Assembly: GCA_900768815.1 (NCBI GenBank)
Contig: CAAGEE010000009.1
Coordinates: forward strand, 19,230 to 83,229
Origin: Bacilli bacterium
GTDB lineage: Bacteria; Bacillota_I; Bacilli_A; RF39; UBA660
Direction of reading: 5' to 3'
DNA length: 64,000 nt
Below, in pieces: positions 18,007 through 24,723 of the stretch. The position numbers and the translations under genes were made by a program. The notes below the pieces were generated by a model. The model saw only the letters and a list, made by a program, of their open reading frames with translations, ran no database searches and had not been told where the DNA came from. Numbering within the stretch: position 1 is the first letter of the stretch; every line of letters starts with the position of its first letter.

Positions 18007-18034
18007 AAATCGACACAAAAATGTCGATTTTTAA
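18007..18034. terminator. Bidirectional terminator hairpin inside the left transposon end
   Basis: AAATCGACA pairs with TGTCGATTT across a short A-rich loop, with T-runs on both strands. Its position 15 bases inside the repeat suggests it blocks transcription entering from the flanking operon. Confidence 0.75.
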
Positions 18035-18054
18035 TATGGAAGGAGGTGTATAAT

Positions 18055-18225
18055 ATGAAGGATGAAATAGTTGGTAAATTATATTTAAAGAATGAAAATG
18101 AGTATCGTAAGCATATTAATAATTTAAAAAAGAAGTACGGAAATAAAATTCCATACGAAGAATTATATAAATTCGTTTTTGATTGGGAAATTAAATATAC
18201 TAACGCAAATAAAGCAAACTATTAG
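18055..18225 (+). CDS. Small 56-residue protein, unknown (transposon passenger)
   Basis: This short frame starts MKDEIVGKLYLKNENEYRKH and has the excellent site AAGGAGGTG seven bases before the ATG, which is the main reason to call it. It is charged, mostly helical by composition, without cysteines or membrane segments. It lies right after the left-end hairpin and converges on the zinc-ribbon gene, overlapping its 3' end by about 25 bases. No family recognised. Confidence 0.55.
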   Translation: MKDEIVGKLYLKNENEYRKHINNLKKKYGNKIPYEELYKFVFDWEIKYTNANKANY

Positions 18226-18403
18226 CTGAATTAGTATCAATTTTCAATTCTTCTTTACATTTAGGGCATTGTGTAATGAAAATGCTATTTTTAAAAAAGG
18301 TTCTAGTGTCTACTTTCCAAGTATGTCCACAATGATAACATTCCATCGGCATTTTAGGATTTTCCATTGCATATTTGTTAATAAGTTCATCTCTTGTTTT
18401 CAT
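18200..18403 (-). CDS. Small zinc-ribbon protein (transposon passenger)
   Basis: The 67-residue protein has two CxxC pairs, CYHCGHTW (about 22-29) and CPKCKEE (about 46-52), the spacing of a zinc ribbon. There are no further domains. GGAGGCG precedes the ATG. It may act as a DNA-, RNA- or protein-binding adaptor; nothing more specific can be supported. It forms a minus-strand pair with the ribbon-helix-helix gene upstream. Confidence 0.7.
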   Translation of the reverse strand: MKTRDELINKYAMENPKMPMECYHCGHTWKVDTRTFFKNSIFITQCPKCKEELKIDTNSANSLLYLR

Positions 18404-18454
18404 GAATTCGCCTCCAATTATTATAAATAATATAATACGCTAAGAAAGGAAAAT

Positions 18455-18643
18455 CTATTTGTTTTCCTTCTTCTTTGGCTTTTCTTCCATATTTTCTAAA
18501 GCATATTCACATGCTTGTATTACAAAACTAGAAAATGATATATTCTTACCTTTGATTTCTTCTTCAATTTTATTAATTAAAGGTAATGGAAATCTAATGG
18601 TTTTATTCTCCGTTTCAATCTTATTATCTCTTATTTTAAACAT
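18455..18643 (-). CDS. Ribbon-helix-helix-like DNA-binding protein (transposon passenger)
   Basis: A 62-residue protein whose middle matches the MetJ/Arc/CopG fold: strand KTIRFPLPL, then helices INKIEEEIKGKN and SFSSFVIQACEYALENM. Such proteins dimerise to repress their own promoter and often act as antitoxins. TGGAGG precedes the ATG. No toxin-like partner is recognised next to it, so it may regulate the element or the zinc-ribbon gene 51 bases downstream. Confidence 0.7.
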   Translation of the reverse strand: MFKIRDNKIETENKTIRFPLPLINKIEEEIKGKNISFSSFVIQACEYALENMEEKPKKKENK

Positions 18644-18704
18644 ACTTTTACCTCCATACCTATGGTATTACAAAAAATAAATAAAGTAAGCATTGCAAAA
18701 TGTA

Positions 18705-18733
18705 TTGCAAATAGCAAAGATATTTGGTATCAT
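18705..18733 (+). promoter_or_regulatory. Promoter of the zinc-ribbon membrane protein gene
   Basis: TTGCAA and TATCAT are 17 bases apart. It faces right, back-to-back with the minus-strand ribbon-helix-helix gene. Confidence 0.65.
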
Positions 18734-18758
18734 ATAGTTAAGAAAAGGAGTAAGGAGT

Positions 18759-19295
18759 ATGTCAGAAGTAAAATGTAAAAAATGTGGATGTGAAATTGAA
18801 GAAGGAATGGAATATTGTTCAAAATGTAGTGAAAAGAAGAAAAAGAATATTTTAAAAAATAAGAAATTTTTGGTTATTATAGGAATAGCAGTATTAATTG
18901 CAGTTTTATCAATTACAATAGTAATAATTCATAATAAAGTACAAAGAGAAAAGGAAGCTGCCGAACAAGAGAGATATAATAATCTCCCAATAAAAGTTGA
19001 TATTTCAATGACTTCATATTTTGGAAATATTGAGTACATACTTTATGAATTGGATTTAGATTTTGACCTTGTTACTATGGGAGCTAATTGCTTTACAGGG
19101 GTGCAAAAAGGTGAATTTAGGACTGAAAAATATGGCATTCTACATACGGAATTTAGATATTGTAAGAGTAATTATACTAAAACATTTAGAGTTTATAATG
19201 ATATGAAAGACCAAGAGTTACGAGACCCAAAACCAGGTGAATTAGCAGAGTTTGATAAGTATGGAGAAAAGATTACAAATAATAATACAATATAG
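18759..19295 (+). CDS. Zinc-ribbon single-pass membrane protein (transposon passenger)
   Basis: The 178-residue protein opens with a zinc ribbon (CKKCGCEIEEGMEYCSKC, four cysteines), then a lysine-rich linker, one membrane helix (about 36-58) and an outer domain of about 115 residues that I do not recognise. This zinc-ribbon-plus-helix layout is common in Firmicute membrane proteins of unknown function. AAGGAGTAAGGAG precedes the ATG. It ends 18 bases before the convergent transposase gene. Confidence 0.7.
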   Translation: MSEVKCKKCGCEIEEGMEYCSKCSEKKKKNILKNKKFLVIIGIAVLIAVLSITIVIIHNKVQREKEAAEQERYNNLPIKVDISMTSYFGNIEYILYELDLDFDLVTMGANCFTGVQKGEFRTEKYGILHTEFRYCKSNYTKTFRVYNDMKDQELRDPKPGELAEFDKYGEKITNNNTI

Positions 19296-19312
19296 ATAAT
19301 AATTATTCTTCA

Positions 19313-20710
19313 TCATTTTAGAACTTGTAACAGTCGTCGCTGGGCTTCAATGCTACAGGACGGAAATAGTTCTAATATTTTAGATATACTGAATATGGCA
19401 AATTCATCATCAGCATAAAAAACTAAGTAAGGCATAGCAACTGGTTGATAATTATTTAAAATTACTGGTAAAGATTTATGAGAATATTGTTCTCCTTCTG
19501 GCATTAATATGTATAGTTGGAAGAATAAATATCCAAATAAAACCATAATTATATGTAATGCTATCATATTAATTTTTGTACTTTTAAAGTCTTGTAGTTT
19601 CCAGAAATCCTTTAATTGACGGTAGTCTTCTTCAATTTCAGGTCTCAATTCATATGTCGTTATAATTTGTTTTGCACTTACTGTTGTGTCAGTAGTAATA
19701 AATACGAAATAAGAGTCTGTTTTAGTGTCCCAAACAACACAAGAATTAATTTCCACGTCGTCATTTTCATTATATTTTTTGCGAGATTGTGCTACGTCAG
19801 ACCACCAATAATTTTTAAGATTAGGTACAAATGCAATCTTTTGCTTTTCGCGGCTAGGGTGTTGTTCCCATTTGTTTTCTTCTTTGGCAATTTGTATTGC
19901 AATTTGATATGCGTTCATATTACTTCTTAATGGTACATAAATATCAATTTTTCTTTCATTTTTTAAATAATTTATTAAGCTTCTATCAAGAAAACCTCTA
20001 TCTTCAATTAGGATATCTCCAGGATTAAATACTTTCGTATTTTTTAACATATTCCTACTTAACTCTAAATCGTGAACATTCATTGCTCCAAATTCTATCT
20101 CTTCAATTATACCCGTATCTTCAACAATTCCACGTAGGGATGCTAGTTTATAACCGCGGTCAGCATCACCATATTTATTGGTTGTTACGGCAGATTGTTC
20201 GTAGTTATTATTATCAAGATTTACAGACAATTCAGTGCTATCAAGAATATGAATATTAGGTTTGTAATTTAGTTTTGGCATAATTTGTTCTTGTACGACT
20301 TCGTTGTATGATTTAAACAATTCTTTTGCTTCATATTTTCCAAATAGAAAACGCAAACTGCTTTCGGTCATCATACCAGCCTTTAAATCTTTTTCTGTAT
20401 CAATAATATTATAACCTAATTCAGCCAACACTCTATGGTCTGTGATAGCATAAGGAACATCACAAATGCTAGTATTTGTTTTCATTTTAGCTGCTACAGA
20501 TAAAGCCATTACTAATTCAAATGGTATAGTTTTATTGTGTGCTCTTTTATCAGGCAATTTATTTGCAAGACAAGCAAGTATTCCGCTTTTGTGCATACTT
20601 AAAATAATGTCATCCACTAAATTAGACACACTTGCCGCAACATTATCAAAAGCTCCTGTATAAATTTTCCTTAAAACCGACTCTTTATTCTCTTTACATA
20701 TCTTAATCAT
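19313..20710 (-). CDS. IS4-superfamily (IS1634-like) DDE transposase
   Basis: The 465-residue transposase has the three acidic blocks of the DDE fold: D in HILDSTELS, D in ILIEDRGFLDRS and E in YELRPEIEEDYRQLK. The last also gives the exact IS4 signature Y-x2-R-x3-E-x6-K. ATG 20710 follows AGGGAGG; an in-frame start 33 bases upstream has no site. The frame is intact, so activity is plausible. Its gene sits mid-element, with passenger genes on both sides, and the terminal repeats it would act on are at 17975 and 21848. Confidence 0.9.
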   Translation of the reverse strand: MIKICKENKESVLRKIYTGAFDNVAASVSNLVDDIILSMHKSGILACLANKLPDKRAHNKTIPFELVMALSVAAKMKTNTSICDVPYAITDHRVLAELGYNIIDTEKDLKAGMMTESSLRFLFGKYEAKELFKSYNEVVQEQIMPKLNYKPNIHILDSTELSVNLDNNNYEQSAVTTNKYGDADRGYKLASLRGIVEDTGIIEEIEFGAMNVHDLELSRNMLKNTKVFNPGDILIEDRGFLDRSLINYLKNERKIDIYVPLRSNMNAYQIAIQIAKEENKWEQHPSREKQKIAFVPNLKNYWWSDVAQSRKKYNENDDVEINSCVVWDTKTDSYFVFITTDTTVSAKQIITTYELRPEIEEDYRQLKDFWKLQDFKSTKINMIALHIIMVLFGYLFFQLYILMPEGEQYSHKSLPVILNNYQPVAMPYLVFYADDEFAIFSISKILELFPSCSIEAQRRLLQVLK

Positions 20711-20807
20711 ATCAAAAACCTCCCTGAAATAAGACAACACCATTTATTTTTATGTAATATCATAGTATAATTATATTAATAAATCAATGAAACCGAAGGA
20801 GGTTTAT

Positions 20808-21068
20808 ATGAGAACAGTAAGAAAAGGTATGTTTGGAACAATATCTAACATAAATACATATACAGATGTTGATATTGGCATTCGTTTAAGAGATACAAGA
20901 AAGAAAAATAGATATACAATAGAACAATTAGCAAAAGAGCTAGAAGTAAGTGAAGAAACTATACAAGCTTGGGAAGATAGTTTAGCCCTTCCAGCGGATA
21001 AATATGTTGAAAAATTATCAAAACTTTATAAGGTCAAAAAAGATTACTTGTTAGGATTAGACAAGTAA
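20808..21068 (+). CDS. XRE-family helix-turn-helix regulator (transposon passenger)
   Basis: The 86-residue protein carries one Cro/CI-type helix-turn-helix (about 25-80: IRLRDTRKKNRYTIEQLAKE, then VSEETIQAWEDS). GAAGGAGG precedes ATG 20808, so an in-frame ATG at 20787 upstream of that site was rejected. A TATAAT at 20766-20771 may drive it. It is divergent from the transposase and directly upstream of the DUF4145 gene, so it may control either. Confidence 0.8.
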   Translation: MRTVRKGMFGTISNINTYTDVDIGIRLRDTRKKNRYTIEQLAKELEVSEETIQAWEDSLALPADKYVEKLSKLYKVKKDYLLGLDK

Positions 21069-21088
21069 GTTAAGGAGTGGTGATTTAG

Positions 21089-21784
21089 GTGAAACAAAAT
21101 TATATATGTCCATTTTGTAATTCTTCAGTGCCAATTACTTTTGAGACTGAAAGAAAAGAACGAAGTTGCTTTGGGCATGACCCTCATTATGAAAATGATA
21201 GTCGACCAAGGTATAAAAATGTTTTTGATATATATATTCATCATTGTCCAACTTGTGACAATGTTAGTTTTATTGCCGAAGGTAAATACAATCTCAAAGG
21301 AATAAAAATACCTATGTATCCAACTTCACTCGCAAAACAATTTCCTGATTATATCCCTAAAGCTATAAAAGAGGACTATGAAGAAGCTTATTCAATCTTA
21401 TCTTTAAGTCCTAAGGCATCTGCAACGTTAAGTCGAAGATGTTTACAAGGAATGATTAGAGATTTTTGGAAAATAAAAGTTAAATCAGGAAAATTATATG
21501 ATGAAATAAACGCAATCAAGGATAAGATTTCGCCAGCACAATGGAAAGCAATAGACTCATTACGTTCTTTAGGAAATATTGGTGCACATATGGAAAAAAA
21601 TGTTAATGAAATAGTTGAAATTGATGATGGCGAAGCCGAAAAACTTATAAAACTTATTGAGTTATTGATAGAAAAATGGTATATTGCCAAACACGATGAA
21701 GAAGAACTTTATAATTCTATTATCGAAATAAAGACTGAAAAAAGTTCTAAAAAAATGAGTGAAGAATTAGAACCTCAACTGTAA
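21089..21784 (+). CDS. DUF4145 protein with N-terminal zinc ribbon (transposon passenger)
   Basis: The 231-residue protein starts at GTG 21089 after AAGGAGTGGTG. Two CxxC pairs (CPFC near 7-10 and CPTC near 53-56) bracket a ribbon-like region. Residues about 95-205 match DUF4145, a helical domain with the pattern SLSPKASATLSRRCLQGMI and GNIGAH. DUF4145 occurs in restriction enzymes and other phage-defence proteins, but also alone, so a defence role is only a possibility. It is 20 bases behind the XRE gene and ends at the right-end hairpin, forming a likely two-gene operon. Confidence 0.75.
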   Translation: MKQNYICPFCNSSVPITFETERKERSCFGHDPHYENDSRPRYKNVFDIYIHHCPTCDNVSFIAEGKYNLKGIKIPMYPTSLAKQFPDYIPKAIKEDYEEAYSILSLSPKASATLSRRCLQGMIRDFWKIKVKSGKLYDEINAIKDKISPAQWKAIDSLRSLGNIGAHMEKNVNEIVEIDDGEAEKLIKLIELLIEKWYIAKHDEEELYNSIIEIKTEKSSKKMSEELEPQL

Positions 21785-21818
21785 AATAATCTATTATACT
21801 AGGTTATTTTTATTTTTT
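21783..21818 (+). terminator. Terminator inside the right transposon end
   Basis: AAAATAATCT pairs with AGGTTATTTT (10 bp, one G-U) around an 8-base loop, then TATTTTTT. Confidence 0.8.
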
Positions 21819-21830
21819 GAAGAGAAAATC

Positions 21831-21848
21831 TACTTTGCGAATTGAAGT
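21831..21848 (-). repeat. Right terminal inverted repeat of the transposon
   Basis: TACTTTGCGAATTGAAGT; exact reverse complement of 17975-17992. It is followed by AATATA, the second copy of the direct repeat. Confidence 0.85.
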
Positions 21849-21864
21849 AATATAATTACATAGA

Positions 21865-21893
21865 TTGAAAAAAACTAATCATAATGCTATAAT
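21865..21893 (+). promoter_or_regulatory. Promoter of the LtaS-like operon
   Basis: TTGAAA and TATAAT are 17 bases apart with an extended TGC. It begins just 11 bases beyond the transposon's target duplication, so the insertion left it intact. Confidence 0.8.
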
Positions 21894-21914
21894 ATATACT
21901 AGCGAGGTTGAAAT

Positions 21915-24002
21915 ATGAAAAGAATTAAATTTAGATTGAAAAATGCAATAAAAAAAGCAAAAAACGCACTAATAAAAGCTAAGAACAATCATGTTATCAG
22001 TGAATATATAAAAAATAATCAACTATTCTTAATATATGTAATAACTTGTCTAATAAACGCTACTATGTTAAGATTCTTCTGTATTCATTCGATGGCCAAT
22101 TATTTATCAATAAAAGCAATCATGGGAGACTTAGCAGTAATAGTAATTTTAGGTTCATTCGGTTACTTATGTCATCCTAAAAATAGATTTACATATTACT
22201 TAATAATGGATATATTTCTAAGTGCTATATGTATGATTAATTCTGTATATTATACATTCTATTCATCATTTGCATCAGTATCAATGTTATCACTGACACA
22301 GTATATTGGTGATGTAGGAGATGCGGTTGTAGAAAATGTATTACAATTAAAAGACTTAGTATATGTCATCGGACCACTTGTTTTAATACTTTGGCATGTT
22401 AAATTAAAAAAGAAAAATTACTACAAAAAGATTGAGTCAAAGTCAACACGTAAAAAGAAAATGACTAGTACACTTATTACAGGAACTGCAATTCTAGGAC
22501 TATTTATTGTAACTCTAACATCACTAGATGTTTCAAGATTTGTAAAACAATGGAATAAAGAATATATAGTTACAAGATTTGGTATTTATATTTATCAAAG
22601 TAATGATTTAGTATCATCTCTTCAACCAAAATTAAATTCAATGTTTGGTTATGATAAAGCTAAGAAAACATTTAATGATTATTTTGCTAATAGGGAAGCT
22701 CCTAAAACTAATGAATATACAGGTATATTTAAAAATAAAAACATCTTAGTAATTCATGCTGAAAGTATACAAAATAATGTAATTGGTCTAGAGTTTAATG
22801 GTGAGGAAGTAAGTCCAAACTTAAACAAACTAGCTAAAGAGGGAATGTATTTTTCAAACTACTTTTCACAAGTTAGTGTTGGTACAAGTAGTGATACAGA
22901 ACTAACTTTCTCTACATCATTAATGCCAACTAAGTCTGGTACAGCTTTTGTTTCATACTCAGACAGAACTTATAATTCTATTCCAAAATTACTAAGTGAA
23001 CAAGGTTACTATACATTTAGTATGCATGCTAATAATGCAGATTTCTGGAATCGTCGAACTATGCATAACAGTTTAGGTTATAAAAGATTCTATAGTAAAA
23101 AAGATTATAAAGTAACCCCAGAAACAACTATTGGTCTAGGTTTATCAGATAAAGACTTCTTTAAACAATCAATTCCAAAACTAGTAAAAATAAACGAAAA
23201 ACATGACAACTGGTACGGTCTAATGATAATGTTAACTAACCATACACCATTCTCAGACACAGAAAAGTATGGAGAATATGCTGTTGATATGAAAGAAACA
23301 ATCACTAATGAAGATGGTACAACAGAAGAAGTTGTTCATCCATATATGGAAGGAACTAAATTAGGAAATTACTTCAAATCAGTTCATTATGCTGACAGTG
23401 CTCTAGGTCAATTATTTGAAGACTTAGATGCTAATGGTCTATTAGATAATACCGTAGTAGTATTATATGGTGACCATGATGCTAGACTTCCTAGAAAAGA
23501 TTATGATTTATTATATAATTATGATAAGAAAACAAATTCTGTTCTAAGCAAAGATGATCCTAACTATAAAGAATATGATTCATACCAATATGAATTAGGT
23601 AGAAAAGTACCATTCATAATTTGGACAAAAGATATGGCTGGCTCAAAGTATAACATGGAAGTAACAGAAGTTATGGGTATGTATGATGCTATGCCAACCC
23701 TTGGTAATATGTTTGGCTTCTATAACGAATATCAACTAGGACATGACATATTTAATGTAATAGGTAGTAATATAGTATGCTTTCCTAATGGTAACTGGGT
23801 AACAAATAAAGCTTATTACAATAGTCAAAAAGTAGAGTACTTATCATTAAATGGTGAGGCTATAAGTGAAGAAGAAATAAAGAAAAATACTGAATACACT
23901 AATAACTTACTAGATGTTTCAAATGACATAATTGTTTTCAATTTATTAGAAAAGAATGAAGAAAATAAAGTTACAATAAAACAAGTAGAGAAAGGAAGTT
24001 AA
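21915..24002 (+). CDS. LtaS-family lipoteichoic acid synthase-like sulfatase-fold protein
   Basis: The 695-residue protein has five membrane helices (about 35-205) and an extracellular sulfatase-fold domain (about 270-630), the layout of LtaS, which polymerises glycerol phosphate from phosphatidylglycerol. Catalytic features are visible: E283 in IHAES, threonine nucleophile T324 in SVGTSSDTE, the NADFWNRR region and the metal site YGDHDARL. Length is somewhat above LtaS (about 650). It has its own strong promoter and is followed one base later by a small membrane-anchored protein. Relatives that transfer phosphoethanolamine or phosphoglycerol share the fold, so the product is likely but unproven. 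Confidence 0.85.
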   Translation: MKRIKFRLKNAIKKAKNALIKAKNNHVISEYIKNNQLFLIYVITCLINATMLRFFCIHSMANYLSIKAIMGDLAVIVILGSFGYLCHPKNRFTYYLIMDIFLSAICMINSVYYTFYSSFASVSMLSLTQYIGDVGDAVVENVLQLKDLVYVIGPLVLILWHVKLKKKNYYKKIESKSTRKKKMTSTLITGTAILGLFIVTLTSLDVSRFVKQWNKEYIVTRFGIYIYQSNDLVSSLQPKLNSMFGYDKAKKTFNDYFANREAPKTNEYTGIFKNKNILVIHAESIQNNVIGLEFNGEEVSPNLNKLAKEGMYFSNYFSQVSVGTSSDTELTFSTSLMPTKSGTAFVSYSDRTYNSIPKLLSEQGYYTFSMHANNADFWNRRTMHNSLGYKRFYSKKDYKVTPETTIGLGLSDKDFFKQSIPKLVKINEKHDNWYGLMIMLTNHTPFSDTEKYGEYAVDMKETITNEDGTTEEVVHPYMEGTKLGNYFKSVHYADSALGQLFEDLDANGLLDNTVVVLYGDHDARLPRKDYDLLYNYDKKTNSVLSKDDPNYKEYDSYQYELGRKVPFIIWTKDMAGSKYNMEVTEVMGMYDAMPTLGNMFGFYNEYQLGHDIFNVIGSNIVCFPNGNWVTNKAYYNSQKVEYLSLNGEAISEEEIKKNTEYTNNLLDVSNDIIVFNLLEKNEENKVTIKQVEKGS

Positions 24003-24003
24003 T

Positions 24004-24630
24004 ATGAAATTAAAAAAGAAAGCAAAAACGACCCTTATCGCCATAGTAGTAATATTAGTAGTTGCAGTAGTAGGAATATTTACTTATAAAACATTTTTTA
24101 GTAAACCAGTAATAAAAGAAGCTAAGGTCTTAAAAGAAATAAAAAACTATGGATATGTCTTAAAAGATAATAAAAGTAAAAAGTATCAAGCACTATTTAA
24201 AGATTTAGCGAAAATTCTAGAAAGTGATGAAGTTGATTATAAAGCTTATGCCTCTAAATTGGCTGAAATGTTTGTAGTAGACTTCTATTCACTATCAGAT
24301 AAAACAGCTAAAACAGATGTTGGTGGAGTAGATATAGTTCTTCCTGATATCTTAAATAACTTTTTAGAGAATGCTGAAAATACTTTTTATAAATATGTAG
24401 AAAGTAATATCTATAATAATAGAAAACAAAAACTACCAGAGGTAAATACAGTAGAAGTAGAGAGTGTAGAAAAAACAACTTTTACTTACAATGACACAAT
24501 CGATGAAAATGCCTATCAAGTAAAAGTTAAATGGGATTATACAGATAGTGACTTTGCTAATTATCAAAAAGAAGCAACACTAATATTTGTTAATAAAGAT
24601 AAAAAATTATACTTAGTAGAGTTAAAATAA
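24004..24630 (+). CDS. Membrane-anchored extracellular protein, unknown
   Basis: I do not recognise this 208-residue protein. It has an N-terminal helix (about 8-28), no lipobox cysteine, and an outer domain ending in a strand-rich part (AYQVKVKWDYTDSDFANYQK) suggestive of an NTF2-like fold. GAAAGGAAG precedes the ATG, one base beyond the LtaS-like gene, and the pair ends at a terminator. It probably works with the LtaS-like enzyme at the membrane, by position only. Confidence 0.65.
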   Translation: MKLKKKAKTTLIAIVVILVVAVVGIFTYKTFFSKPVIKEAKVLKEIKNYGYVLKDNKSKKYQALFKDLAKILESDEVDYKAYASKLAEMFVVDFYSLSDKTAKTDVGGVDIVLPDILNNFLENAENTFYKYVESNIYNNRKQKLPEVNTVEVESVEKTTFTYNDTIDENAYQVKVKWDYTDSDFANYQKEATLIFVNKDKKLYLVELK

Positions 24631-24634
24631 AAAG

Positions 24635-24720
24635 AAGCATCTAATATAGATGCTTTTAATATACAATCGAGCTTATTACATTAAAAGAACATCTCAACAT
24701 CTGAAATGTTCTTTTTTTTA
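24635..24720. terminator. Two terminator hairpins between convergent genes
   Basis: The first stem (AAGCATCT/AGATGCTT, 24635-24655) serves the LtaS-like operon. The second (AAAAGAACAT/ATGTTCTTTT, 24683-24715) has a T-run of eight on the plus strand and a short one on the minus strand. It can serve both that operon and the minus-strand LCP gene. Confidence 0.8.
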
Positions 24721-24723
24721 GTT

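Larger units (their letters stand above)
17969..21854. mobile_element. Complete passenger-carrying transposon (IS4/IS1634-type transposase), 3.87 kb plus target duplications
   Basis: The 18-base sequence ACTTCAATTCGCAAAGTA at 17975-17992 recurs as an exact inverted copy at 21831-21848. Directly outside both ends is AATATA (17969-17974 and 21849-21854), as expected of a 6-bp target-site duplication. Between the ends lie an IS4-superfamily transposase with intact YREK signature and six other small genes on both sides of it. Terminator-like hairpins lie just inside each end (18007-18034 and 21783-21818), which would insulate the element. IS1634-group elements are known to make 5-6-bp duplications, which agrees. 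Boundaries are direct observations; mobility and family placement are inferences. Confidence 0.82.
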
